64,000 nt of DNA from Epiperipatus broadwayi. Its lineage: Eukaryota; Onychophora; Udeonychophora; Euonychophora; Peripatidae. The stretch covers positions 6,286,682 through 6,350,681 of the forward strand of contig JAQFVV010012398.1 in NCBI GenBank assembly GCA_028023455.1, read 5' to 3'. The notes beneath the pieces are model-generated. The model worked only from the letters and a program-made list of their open reading frames with translations, made no database searches and had not been told where the DNA came from. Below, piece after piece: positions 11,876-25,650 of the stretch. The translations under genes were made by a program, and so were the position numbers. Within the stretch, counting starts at the first letter, position 1; each line of letters begins with the position of its first letter.

Positions 11876-14800
11876 GTGTTAAAGAAGTGTTGATGAGTTT
11901 ATGGTGAAATATATATATATATAACAGTATAACTGAATGTATATGAAATTGAAATAAATCGCTCTTCTGTAACATATAAATAAGTAACACTCGTTGTTAG
12001 ATAATAATAAAGAATAAAATAGAGTATTATTTATTCATAGCTCATAGAGAAATGGTTTATTGTCATTTTAATGTTATATATATATTGTAATGTGATAAAA
12101 ATGATGGTGCTGGAAAAATGATCAATCTAATCTGAATAAAACCTAGTCCAATCATTAGTCCTCATTTTGTAATGGACTATTGATTATAATATGGGGGGAT
12201 AATATAAAAACTTTAGTATGTCTCAGAATTGAGATGTCGTTCATAATAATATAGATCAAGCCTAAACGTGAAATGTCATTCTATAACACCCCTTGGCTAG
12301 CATTAGGTAGCTATGTTGCCACATTAGTAATAGATTTTCTATCTCACTACTTCAGTCAACATTTGTCATATAGAAATGCCCTTAAGATTCATATTATTTA
12401 TTACAGAGCAAAACATGCATTAACAAATAGTAACTCAGTTAGAACCTGTTTACAATTATCTAGCTCAGTTATTGATCACACTAAGCAATAACAATATTTC
12501 ACATTCATAATTATTTAGATTGTTCACTACACTATCATAAAATACTAATAATATCTATTAAAATCTAATTTATTCAGATTGTATTTAAAACAAAATAAAG
12601 CAAATGAGATCATCGCCTCAGACATCAACAAATTATTCACTATTCCTAAAGTAAACTACAACAAACAGTGAAATCATATATCATTGCCCTAAAGAATGAT
12701 GTATGCTTAAGATATTTATTTGATTGATAATTGAATAAAACTAAATTCAAATCAATAAATAACTGAATTCCGACATACTTTGCTAATCTAATATTATTTA
12801 TAGTAAGGCAAAATTTACTTTAATATTTAATGACATTCTATTTAAATCAACTAGTTTTTAAATGATAATGACATTTTGAAAATGTTTTTATAAACTTACA
12901 CTATTTATAATGTATGAATAAAATAACCTTTACTCAGTTTTATATCTATTTTAATAAAACATTAACCATATTACAAACTTTTCATTCATACCCTACATTA
13001 GATCAGCATGCAATTATTGCTTTAGTTATATTCTAAAGTGAAACACTCCACAAGAATTTATTATCAATAAATTCTATTAGATAATTTCATATTTTGCAGT
13101 ACCCAATCACATTATATACAATATACCATAGGGTTCTATTGGATATTTACTGACTTACAATTATTAATAGTATTCATCTACTTAAATCTCCAATCAATGG
13201 ATTATAAAATGAATTTTATAAAAATTAAACTATATATGATGATAATTGGCAATTATCCAAGCCAAAGATAATATTCAATTATACTAGTTAATGAAATTTA
13301 TGATCCCCACTTCAAAGAAGTTTAAAGGTAATTAAGACATCATTTTGACTAATTATAAAATAACATCTAATAAGATTTTTGTATCCAGGCAAAATAAGCA
13401 AATAAATAATCATCTCTGAACTAATGAAATTATTTTATGAGTACTATTGACTTAGATAAGTAAATAGATATTTAAATGTAGTAACAACTATAAAATTTAT
13501 ATTTAATCAGATATAAAAATGATGTATAAAAATATACATATAATTCTATTTCACTTACCAAAATGGGATCAAACTTCAAGTGCCAAAATTATCTTGTACA
13601 TTCAAAACAAATAATTAGACAGATTCACCAGATTTTAAATCAACTCTGAATTTATTGGTTTGTAATAAAAATCTATAATAGTAATAAAATTATAACAGAA
13701 TAAAACAAATCGCATCTGCAATAGACTAAAATCAATAAAAAATAATAAAATCTATATGTATGAAACTCTTAAAATATGTTGCAAGCCAGTAATACTATAT
13801 ATAAAACAGAAGGAGAGATTTTAAATATCTTCCTAAAATTTTAAATAGTATATACAATGATAAAAAAAGTGATCAAATAAAAATTGGTCTCTATTTATTC
13901 ATTAATATAATTCCTAAATAATTAAATGAACATAAAACAAAAAGACTATTACATTTAAACCCTTTCTATATGAATATCCTGAGTTAAATTTGGCATATAT
14001 AGCAAAATTTTAAACACTTGAAAACATCGGCTTGTAGTAACCTATTTTATCAGTAAGAGTTTAAATAATGAGAACAAACATAAATCTCTCTGCCCTTTTT
14101 ATAGCATGGGTTTTATAATAAGTGATATCACTTAATCCTAGGTTTTAAAACAAAATCCAAACAAACATAAACCCTCATTTTCTTTTAACAAAGCTAAAAA
14201 AATACATATACATAGAAATCATACCATCTAAATGAAAGTTTGTCCATTTTTACTCACTAGTCCATCGAGCTTCTGGTTCCTGATTCTAATGTGTAAAGTC
14301 AATTTTCCATTAAATAGAGAATACAAGTGTGAATGATAACTTTTGTGGGTTCAATTACTTTTTCATTTAAATTCTGATATTTTCTTTTAAGTACATGAAT
14401 ATCCAGCTTTCAAAAACAACAGATACTTAGTTGATGCAAAATTACACATCACTGGCTTTAATTTTCCTTTTTAATTGGCAATAATGTGCAAAGAGAATTT
14501 CTTTAATGACATACTAACACAATCCAATTATAACCTAGTGAAAAATAAATACTAGCCTTTTCTTTCCAAATTACAAAAGTGAAGTTTAAATTGCTTAATA
14601 TCACACATAAGTTGAATTAATTGATATTGTAAAATTCCTTGATCTGAAATATGATATCAATAGACATACAGTGGGGTTTATATCCATCATAAATAAATAA
14701 ATGGAATTCTGGATTTTTAACTAGAAATATCTTTATATATCTGACCTGCAATACAATGCATTTTGATAATTTTTTATTTCTTTTACCCCTGGAACTTCAT

Positions 14801-16477
14801 CAGCAAGCTACCCCAATTCAACAGGCAGATAGTTAAGATTTTTATTCTTCCATAATTGTATAAATTAATCACTTAAATAATAAAATTTAATAAATTTTTA
14901 AATAAACATCTAAATGCATCCATTCTAAGCAATGATAAAATTATAAGAACTCAAATTACAGGGTCTACATTCCATTTATAAGATACTCTTGATGATGTTA
15001 CTGATGTCATAATGACTGTTGAAAATCACTTAAATCTCACTCAATGATGAAAAAATTGTTCAAGAAAATTTGCATCCAATTAGTTGGATATAGTAAAAAT
15101 GAAATCCTGCTTTGCAAGTTCAATATTACTACTCATTTTAAATCAAAATAAAGAATTCATATTATAATTTTAATACATTCTAATGAATATAAATATTTTT
15201 ACATATATTTTCAATAATAATTTTCCCATAAATTAATTTATAGACAAACATATAACAAACATAAAACATCTAATTTTGTAATGTGTGTTGCTATGGTGAC
15301 TGTAATAATAAAAATTGAAATGTGTAATAATGGATAACAATATTGATTTTATTCAAGTGATCTTTTTTTTGACTCACTTAACTATTTCCAAAATCTATTT
15401 ATTTATTTACTTGTTTTTTTTTCCGGAAATTGATTGCAATAGATTTTTGACTTGATGCTAAAATTGGCAGTAAACAATATTATTTTAAAGCATTAGGTTG
15501 CCATGGTTATCTAGTTAATATTATATTTCAAGACTTCCATTATCCATAGACCAAGTGAAATGAAAATTAAACAAGATCAACAAACTTCTTTATTTTTTTT
15601 TTTAAAACTATGACACACAACCTTAATCTGGGACTTGCAATATATTACTAAAGTGATTTGATATTTAGAGTTATAACTTCTATTTAATTATTAACAGAAG
15701 TTATGTTAAAAAGTGTTGTTGGTAAGACTTAATAAACAAAAAAGCAAGTCATATATAATGTGATATTACTTTTATAAGCCTGTATTTACAAAAATGTAAT
15801 CCAAAGAGCATAGCAATTAAGAGCTTGTTTGAGCTATTGGTGTTCTTTCTGTATTACATGTTGTAAGAGTTGAAAAATATATTTGTTTTAAATTTTGAGC
15901 TATTAGTACAGACTTCCTGTTCCAATTGCTGTTCATTTTGATTATACTTATCAGTCTCTAACGACTTAAAATAATTTGATTTTCTTTGATCTCTACAGTA
16001 AAAATCGTTTTTGTTGAAGAGTGATTAAAATAATTATTATGGGAGACTAAGAGTTGAGATTTAGATTGTTCTTTGTCTTTTAAAGAGGTTTTATTACGAG
16101 TTTGTAACTCTGAAAGAAAAAAAAAATACATCAGGAATGAATTTTCAGTAACTACACAAACTAAACCATGACCTACAAATATGTCCACATGTATTCTATT
16201 TAATTGATATTTTGCAATGCTGTCTTTTAATTTTTTTTACAACAAACATTACATTCTGAAAGAATTCAATATAATATCTAATTGTAGTTCTCCAACAAAT
16301 TCTATCCTAATTGAAGCAAATAATTAATATTGCATTTATTTAGAATGTTTCAGAAATAATCTTTATAACATAAATGAGGCCTACCTCTCCTATGAAAACC
16401 ATACATTTACTATAAATTATTTTTATGATATGTATTGTTTATTTTATTTTATATGTATATTCAATGAAGATTTTATT
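11876..16477. other. Anonymous AT-rich DNA
   Basis: About 4.6 kb with no open frame I can attribute to a protein family on either strand, no tRNA cloverleaf and no long tandem array. The open frame at 12273-12491 has no recognisable motif. It may be intronic or intergenic DNA, or very old repeat relics. Confidence 0.55.
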
Positions 16478-17110
16478 TCACAATAGTGGATTCTGTAGTA
16501 AAATACAACAAAAAAATTGAAGAACATATTGATTGGTTTTATATTCTTGCAAAAGTATTTTTAAAATTTTGCAGAGAGTATTGTTAATGAAAATTTTTAA
16601 ATGTCTTTGCATTATGTTGATTAGGTGTCCAAGTTTCACTTCCATTAAATTAGATAAAATAATACCTTTACATATAGATAATTTACTTATAGAATATATT
16701 TCACTATAATTAAATATTTTATTTGTTAAAAGCAGCAGCATATTGGAGTTTATTTGCACTTTGACATCTAAGACTATATATCTCTGTAAAAAGTTAGCAG
16801 GACATTTAAATTGGCTTACATTATAACAATTGGGGAAAAAAAGTGGAGCTAGTTTATACATTTTTATGTAACATTAGTTTTCATTTTAAATGCCTCAAAT
16901 TTCTATCTGTAGTAAAAACATTTTCTCTCATTATCATTTGTAAAATTTGCATAATGCAAATAAAATTTGGGGGCAACCAATTAATTTCAATCAGTACCAT
17001 AGATATGTGTGATTAATTGAGTCAAATGCATTAACTAAATTACAATATATAAATCATTCTTTAGTGTCCAAAACTTTTTTTGCGTTTGTCTATCAGCAGA
17101 CACTTAACAG
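16478..17110 (-). pseudogene. Decayed LINE RT fragment (minus strand)
   Basis: Reading the minus strand from about 17070 downwards gives CNLVNAFDSINHTYLW, matching the RT block of the form 'DLTKAFDTVNR..LW' with the first catalytic aspartate region. It is followed by LIGCPPKF-like and NFTNDNERKCFYYR-like segments, the usual 'GCPPKF...FHDGM.A.V' continuation. After a frame change, the stretch 16861-16478 includes LKIFINNTLCKILKI, a thumb/C-terminal LINE motif (Q.FINKCLRKILNI type). Several stops and frame changes lie between these pieces, so it is a relic. Endonuclease and upstream RT blocks were not found above 17100. Confidence 0.7.
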
Positions 17111-19480
17111 TGATTTTTGATTATTTGAGTTTCCACACCCACCTTTCAAATAGCAAGCATTAACTAATGAAAAATAAATTCTCCACATTGAAACTTGAAA
17201 AAATTTTGATTAAAAACAGTAAATTGTAAAAAATATAATAAAACTTTTTAGGTAAATTCTGGTGCTATAGAAGGGTCCTTTTTTCTTGAAATAAAAATGA
17301 TAAAATGGTATTTTTACTTCAAATGTCTGGTATACTCTTCACCAAAAAAATATAATAAAATTATTTCAATGTAACATTTCCGTATCACAATGAAAAACTA
17401 AGATTCTCGAAAATTAGTTGATTAGTATAATATTAATTTAATTGAACTTCAGGAGAATCATTCTTCTTATTTTTCAAATAATGTCTCTATTAAAAAATCC
17501 TGGATTTATCTGCAACGTGATCACTTTTATTTTAAATCATTTTGTAAAGCAATTTTATTGAAGATCAAATGATTTTTCAATCACCACTGGGATAGGGAAT
17601 TTTTACTATGGAACTTTTACATTTCTCCCAATACAAATTATATATTCTCCTATTCAGATTTTTTTGCATCTTCTGTATTTAATACTCTATAAATTTTACA
17701 AGCACAATGTTTAAATTGTAACTATATAGAAAATAATCAAACATCACATCAGTACTATTAAACAAGATTTAAAACTACAAATATACTCTCAACCCCACTC
17801 ACAAGATAGTATCATATTAAAATAAGAAATGGATTATATTTTATAAGTGCTAATAAGGGTATTAAAATATTAAATGGATTTACACAGTTAAGATTGGCTC
17901 ATAAATTGACATTTGAGTTCAGAAATAAGCCATTGCTCTTATTTTCTTAAAGACTATATCTGGTGACTGGGAACAAGAGTATACTTGAAGTTTTAACATC
18001 TTTTTTAACAGTACTAGTGTGGAGGTTTGATTACCTTTTGTATTTATAAGATATTTTAATTCTCATAGTAGTTTTTGATTATACATAAGTATCAAGCAGA
18101 TTTAGAATGGATGGATATAAATTATATGCATGTACTTTATTATGCCAAACAAGGTAAAATATTCCATTCAATCAGTTGGCCAATCATCTATCAGACTTCT
18201 AAACCCAAGATTGTTAGAATGAAAAAAAATTATTAGAACAAATTTTTTTATTTTTCTTTTACAATAAAATTAATGAATGAATAAATAAATAAAATATGTC
18301 ATGTTTATGATTACAATTGAAATGTTTGTTACCAAAATTATTTAAATACAGGAACTGACAATTTGAGATTTCATCTCAGAACTTTTAATTTTCCATCGAC
18401 TATTTTACAAGTATATTAAATTTCTAAGAAAATGTCATTAAAAATACAATGACATGACCATAAGATTAATCAATATGTTTTTCAACTTTCTAGATGTGAT
18501 ACTATATAGGAGTTCATTATTGCAAAATCACAACTTCATTGCACTGGGCATGTAAAATGAATGAACAATGCAAGACTTCCCCAAAGCACCATGGTGTTAG
18601 TGGTGATGGCATCCCATAATTCACATCATAAAGATTGTCCCAAATACATTTCTAATAAAGTTGCAATACTGAATGACAACATTAGGAAGATGTGGTAGAG
18701 AATAGTTACAATTAGGTAAGCTTGCAAAGTATTTCAGAAAAAAAAACATTTTTTTACACTGCTGCTTTTCTTCATTCTTTTTCCTTTCTTCTCCTCTTGT
18801 TGGAACAATCATACTCATTTAAAGATGACTGCTGTATTATTGATAGTAGTAATATTAAATAATGCCAACTTTATTTTTTCTGGGAAAGGAATTTGAAATA
18901 AACATGTCTATTAATTAAATGAATGCTTTTTCAAATTGTAAAGCATAATCTTTTGACTTTATGTAAAGGACATTAAAAATTCATTCAAGCTCAAATGAAA
19001 AATTAATTACTTGCTGACAATTGCATTTGGGTTTCTTTAATATAAAAATCCAGTTTTTAATTTATTAAAACCTTATCTTCTACAATTAATAAATATTCAT
19101 ATCTTAGATTTGAAAATGTAGTGGATTAATTTATCATTAAAATATATATACTCAGTAGAATTTTGCATTATACATATGAAAAATGAATAAAACTATTTTT
19201 ATTTAATCATCATAGTTCCACAAGTTTATTGAAAAAGAGTTGACATTTTACATTCCCAGTGTTTGCTTCATCAATTATTTGAATTTTGCCATTGATATAT
19301 AATCTTAAGCAGTTGTTGGTAATATATAACTGGCAAGAGCTATCCCTTTATTAAGAAAGGCAAATCAGATATAACAGATTCACAATAACTGCTATAATTT
19401 GTTCCAAGCTCTCTCCTCTTAAGTTACATTGTGAATTGAATATAATAGCTCATATTTTTTTAATAAACTTTGAATAGAAT
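17111..19480. other. Anonymous AT-rich DNA
   Basis: No supportable gene or structured repeat. It may contain further unrecognisable 5' parts of the minus-strand LINE relic. Confidence 0.5.
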
Positions 19481-19489
19481 ACTTATTGT

Positions 19490-22150
19490 TTATTGAATTG
19501 TAAGTCCATAATATTTTTCAGCATGCACAAATAAATAACACAGATGCTTTTTATATGCTGTAACAGTCATATTTGTACACTCATGCAACAAAATCCAGAG
19601 TTTTGGCAAATTCCTCAAAGCTGATCTAGATGAGGGGTTGAGACCTTGAATCAGATTGCACCTCATCTTCTTCACCAATGCTCTGTGATTTACTACCTTA
19701 TGAATAACATATATGAGGCTACACTCAGACTCCTTTAATTTACATACTGACAGTAGCAAAAGGTGGAACAAAAGACTCATGGATGAATTAACTCTTATAG
19801 CTATGATTCAACTAAACATATACATCTATGGCTTATGAGATAATTAATAATTGGATAAAACAATCCATAAAGATAATACATAGTTACATAATTCACTTAA
19901 ATAAACTAAAATTAATGATTTGAATGGATTGAAATGAACTATGGAAAAATACATTAAACAATATTATAGTTTATATCTTTAATGAACTAAATCAATTATT
20001 AAAACAGCTATCCCTCTGTGCATTGGAATTCATCACGTGTTACAATTAGATGAGCAAGTGAGTTACAGAATCTCATCTTATGCACTGGACAATTAAATCA
20101 GAACTTATTCCTTTAACAACTTTATTACATTATAATATATTGTTTTAATTATGCCTAATTCATGCTATGAGATGCCTATAAGGTTTGTGAACAGTTAACT
20201 TGCAAGAGAGACAATTAATAATTATAATTACTCTAGGTACCTCAGAGCTAAGCCTAAATTAGCTCTATACAGATTATTACCTCAGAGCTAATCGTGCATT
20301 TAAATCAAACTTGAATTTATTAATATTAATGGTGGAATGAACTGGGATCTGTTATAGTAAAGTTTCTGATACTATTGTGCTATATTAACCAAAATAAAAT
20401 GGCATCTTGAATGTGTGTTTACTCATGGAATCCATCAACTCAATGATCAGTTCCCAAGAACCATACAACTTGCTATGATAAGAAAACATTTTGTTCTGGA
20501 GATCTGATTAGCTGGAAACATGAACAATCTAAACCTCCATGTTCCAATTCTAAAGAAAGCTATCAGAACAAGAATATGGAATGGCCTTAAACCAAATTTC
20601 ATTTAATACAATATATGTATATAGTAAGGTGCATATGCACATATTTGTGCTTTATAAAAAACACATTTACCATGCTAATCATAATCAATTATTATTAAAT
20701 CTAAAATGTGCTAAATCTATAGCTTCTTTCCACTAAACCATTGTATACCAGTTCATAGTTTAGCATACTCAAACATGCTAAAAAGGGGTTAATTAAGTGA
20801 TATAGCTTATAATTAATCTTTTTAGTTTATATTATAATTCTAGGGAGGAATAAAGCATAATAAGGACTTACTTATTTGATTCAAATATGCTTTAAAATAT
20901 CTCTCTTGCATTAATTAACTAGGTATTTTCTTAATAATGAGCAAACCTAATTAGTCAGCTAATATATAGTAGCTTTTAAAGATATATGATAGGTTTTCAG
21001 ACTGGAGATTGTATGTGTATGCTTGGACGCATATAAGTTATTTATGGAGAGCTTCTAATTATCTCTCTCATCCCTTCTCTACAGAATCTGTATATCAATT
21101 TCCACTCTGAATAAGTCATAGCACAAATTCATAAAAAATAATAAAATAAAAAAAGCATGACCTTAGAAATATATTTAGAGTATAATTTAAATTTAACAAG
21201 AGTTACATTATTAAGTTATTCTACTTTAAAGAGTTAGGCAAGTTTTACAAAGTAATTATTCTTAAATTATTTTAGGAAATTAGTTATAATATAGCTTGAT
21301 TACAGAATTTATTCAATAGAGAAAGTTTAAATGATAAGTTTGTGCACATTTATATACAGCTAGATTAGAATTATTAAGAAATTCATAATGAGTTTATTAC
21401 AGAGCTCTGTGGATTATTTTACCGATCTTCTCTGCTGAGGCATCTTTTTTCCATGGTCTTCAGCACTGCTATGCTTGGATTTTCTGGTTCATCTTTATTT
21501 TCTGGGCAGGCTGCTGGTTTAAACTTCTCCCATCACTGCTGACTTGTCTCCTACAAGGGCAGACAGCAAAAGGTAGCCTTTCTAGCCTTGGTTCTTCATT
21601 GTATGGGTGAGCATAGCTCCCCACAAGATTACAAGTTAAAATTATAGAGTGTGCACTATTTTAATTCAAATCAGGTTTTTTTATAATAACACACTTCCAT
21701 CTGCAAAAAACGTCAGTATTCGTTTAGAAGTTGAGACAAATTTTTAATCTTTATTTTACATGTGTGTTATAAGCTTTACAAATAAAACAACTACTTGGGT
21801 AATTGAGAAAAATAAGTAATTGAAAAAAAATAGCATCAGTTATCTAGCTTTCTCTTTGTTACAAAACTAAATTTAATATTTTTTAAGTTTACTCTTGTTT
21901 TTAGAAATTTAAAACTCAGATATGGTCAGCTAATTTCCAAGAAAAAACTACTATACAAAAACAGAGTTTAACTTAGTAAACATTTTAATATATACATAAG
22001 TCTGTCATCTTAGCAACTATAACTTTTAGGCAAAAAGAGCTAATTAGTATAAGAGATTTATCATCTCTGAGAAATAAATAAAATTTAAAAGAAATAACAA
22101 GGTTTGAAATCTATAACCTTGCAAGCTTCTTTCACATATTAAGTATGTAT
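19490..22150. repeat. Family A, copy 1 (diverged, ends unclear)
   Basis: Several stretches match, in the same order and orientation, the element at 46956-50789. Examples are CAGTCAtaTTTGTACA near 19565 against the same string near 47055, GAGGcTACACTCA near 19714 against 47152, and a long block near 20402-20480 (GCATCT..AATGTGT..TTT, ATCaGTTCC, ACTTGCTAT) against 47950-48020. The block near 20655-20760 also matches 48205-48310. Identity by eye is roughly 65-75 percent, so it is old. Terminal inverted repeats seen in the other copy are not recognisable here. A minus-strand open frame (19780-19490) lies where the other copy has one (47227-46961), with a similar LL-rich start, but I do not recognise the protein. 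Confidence 0.6.
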
Positions 22151-25044
22151 AAACATTCACATACTAGCAACCTTTAAATTTATTTCCCTAAATTTTAGAA
22201 TTGTTTGCCTTATTTATGGAGATTGGTTAACATTATTTGAAGTATACATTTATAAGATATATGCACATACATTACTATACCTTTTATTAAGTTATTTTGG
22301 TTAATCGTGGAAATACACATTTATAAAGTATATGCACATACACGCATATATGTACTATTATACATTTTTATTAAACTCTTTTAGTTAATATATGCCCAAC
22401 TTGAGGGGTTTAAACTAGGAAAAATATAGTACTATGGAACATAGATTATAGTATAAACATAATTTTAAAAAAATAATAATATAGTTAATAATAATTTATT
22501 GAATGTAAAAAGAAGGAAAATAACTTATACTATATTTTTATTTCTTAAATAAAAAAATAACAAAATGTCTGATTTTCATCACATTTAAATATGCTCAGGG
22601 AGATATTCTTTTTTTCTACAATAACTTTTTTATCTTATAGAAACATAGTAATAATCTTGTTAAAGAACTACAGTCTCTCTAATTGTTTTGATGTTTTTAC
22701 ATCAGTTTCAATTTTAAATATGTTCTTAAATTTTGCAAAACTTTTAGTATTATGCTGTGAAAATATATTATTATGTGGAAGACTAGCTCAGAAAGGATAA
22801 TAAAGGAAGAATAAAATGTATGTACTTCCAACATAAACCAAAAAAAAAATATTACTAAACATATCAGCTTATGGTACTTTGAGATAGGAAATCGACTGCT
22901 GGCATATTATAAAATTTATGTACAATTTTTTAAAATGTGATCATATATGACACTAAAAGATGGAAAAATAATGGCTCGCTTACCATAAATTGTATTAAAT
23001 TTATAAATTTTAATCTTCTTTTTGGCTTATTTATTTAGTTTTTTTTTTGTTTGTTTACAGTAACTTAAGTTTTTATATATTGATACAATGTAATACATAA
23101 TCCACTTTGTCACCAGTGCAGTTCTATCCATAACCTGAAATCTAGATAGATTTATTAAATATTATATATCTAATAATTACTCTAGCTTGCACAATGTGTA
23201 AGAATTCATAGAAAAATAAAATAGCCATTTGATAGTTATGTATAGGGAGAGATCATGTGATATTTTTATTATGCAAATCAGAAACTTCATGATTTTCTTC
23301 TCATCTTTTTTTTTATAGTTTTAAAAAGTACAAAAGATATTTTGCTATGGTGGAGATACAAAAATCTTCAAATTATTGATACAGTTTTTCATTTTCCAGA
23401 TTTCAGTTTGAGATTTTGAGAAAACTTTGATATTTATTCTTCTTTTCAAGTATGATAGTATTTGAAGACATTTTATTCATGACATAAAGAGTGCCAATAA
23501 ACAAAATAATGCATAACCATATATGTTGCACTGTCAATATTATGATATCCTTGATTCAAATCCAATTTTGGGATTTGGAGAATTTATTCAAATACACAGA
23601 TGCAATAGAAAAATCGAAAATGTTTAAAAATTAAACAGTAATTGCAAAATTTAAATCTATTTAAACAAATTAATATATATATATATAAATTTATTATTTC
23701 TATTTACTTTACTATAAAGATATTTTGTATTGATAAATGACGGTCATTAAATACTGTATTATAAATTTACTTCGTTTTTGTAGTAAAAGTTGATGATAAA
23801 AAAAAAAAGAGAAAAATGCCTAAAAACTTATTTAATTAATTACTAAATATTGATTTTTAAAAATTGATTAAATTTTTAAAAAGGTCAAATTCATTATTTT
23901 TTTTTGCATTAACTTAATTACAAAAAAAAAAGTTTGTATTACTAAGAAGCAAAAAGTTTATACAACAAGTTAAGAATTTTTTTGTATCCTATTTCAAAAA
24001 CTGTCGTCTAAAAAAATAACAATTTACCGATGTCTGTTGATATTTTGAGAATATATAGTGTGTTTCAATGAAATGGTGATTGTTATCTAGTTTTCTCTGA
24101 ACATTGTTTGCAGTTTCATCTCTGTATCAATGTATGTATTATGCAATGACATGCATTAGCTATTTACAAAAAATTTAAAATGCTAGAATGTAGATCATGA
24201 TTTATGATGCAAAATGTGTCTTTTGTATCTTATCCCATAATATAACAATACATTAATATTATATTTTGTTTTAAATTTGGCAGAATTGCTATTGAAATAT
24301 TAAAAATAATTTAAACTATATACAGCAGTGAGATTTATGAAGTACAAGAAAGGTTTCAAGTGGTTTTTAAGATTTCATAATGGCAAAAAGAACATTGAAA
24401 ATAATCTATGTAGGCACAAAACACACAATCACATTATTTAGACATACTATCACCTCAAAGTTTTTGTGGTGAATAGTTAAACTATGTAACACATGTTAAC
24501 TCGAAATAGTAATTCAGACAATGTAGTGAAACTATCAGTCACTATTTTACAGAAGCATACTGTATGTTTACCGTAGATATGCATAGTTTTTGATTTTGTA
24601 TGTCAAACGTAATTCAGAATTAAATTTTTTCATTAAAGAGAAACCATATAAAGCAATGTTGTTTTTATAAGTTATTTAAACTTTTTGCTTTAGAACATAA
24701 TTCACACAGCTTATGTATAAATTTAATTTCTTTATTAATATGTGTTACACAAGTTATTATATTCTAACTATATGGTTTTTCTATTAATCTCTAATGTAAT
24801 ACTGACATGTCAAAAAAAACAAAAAACAAATTACCATTACATTTTTTTTTTCTATTTCTATATGTTGTTAAAATTACAGTCTTTGTATATATTTTTGCAA
24901 TGCTTTTTTGGCTTACCTAAAAGTGTTCCGAAAATAGAAATCAAATTCAAAAAGTTCAAAATAATAGTAATGTATCTTGATTTGTATCTAATCAATTTTC
25001 TTGTTAATTTTTTTCTTTATGTTAATCTTATCTTTATTATAATT
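22151..25044. other. Anonymous AT-rich DNA
   Basis: No supportable gene. Open frames at 22591-22800 and 24742-25077 consist of low-complexity hydrophobic and lysine-rich codons expected by chance from T/A-rich DNA. Confidence 0.5.
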
Positions 25045-25650
25045 AGTTTTAGAAGGGATTTGAACACATACTTTTAAACTTCCTACAGCTATCCTCTCCA
25101 TCTTATACAACCAATACACATGACCACATACATGTGAAAAAGAGAAATGATCTCCAATATAGGTAATTCATGCAGAAACAGCAATCATCAATTGATCCAG
25201 ATTATCATCGCCCATACACATATATAATCAGGATTCAGCTTTATATTAAGATAGCAAATCTTCATACTTCAGTGTACAGGCTTTAATCTTCTCTTCAGCC
25301 ATCCATATCATTGAAAATCTAATAGTGGAATGCTCAAAGCCCTTGTTGATGCCAATATTGTTGTCATACCCATGTTGACTTTAAGTCACTCTGACCCCTC
25401 ATATATAGGAACTTAAAATGCTATTTAAATACACAGAGGAGGTATGGGCAGAATACAGGCTGAATGTGTAATATTTAAATATATATATATATATATTGTC
25501 TGTACTGAAATTAATGTAATTTAGAAAGGATTTGAACTCAGACTTTCAACTCTGTACAGCTATCTACTCCATCTTATACAACATTCCACATACAAGTTAA
25601 AAAGATAGATGATGTCTAATATACGTATTATGTGCTGAAATTATGCAAAT
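25045..25650 (-). repeat. Family C block, reverse orientation, ~475-bp period
   Basis: Two tRNA-like heads in reverse orientation begin near 25047 (AGAAGGGATTTGAACACA) and 25522 (AGAAAGGATTTGAACTCA), separated by one body of about 475 bp. The head in sense orientation contains a B-box-like GAGTTCAAATCC. Body landmarks shared with 29640-31112 include GGACC/GATC near the head and 'GACCCCTCATATATAG'. I infer a tandemly repeated, tRNA-related family. Confidence 0.7.

Noticed and set aside
12273-12491. Possible small host gene
   Set aside because: No motif, no neighbouring exon-like frames and no clear splice or promoter context.
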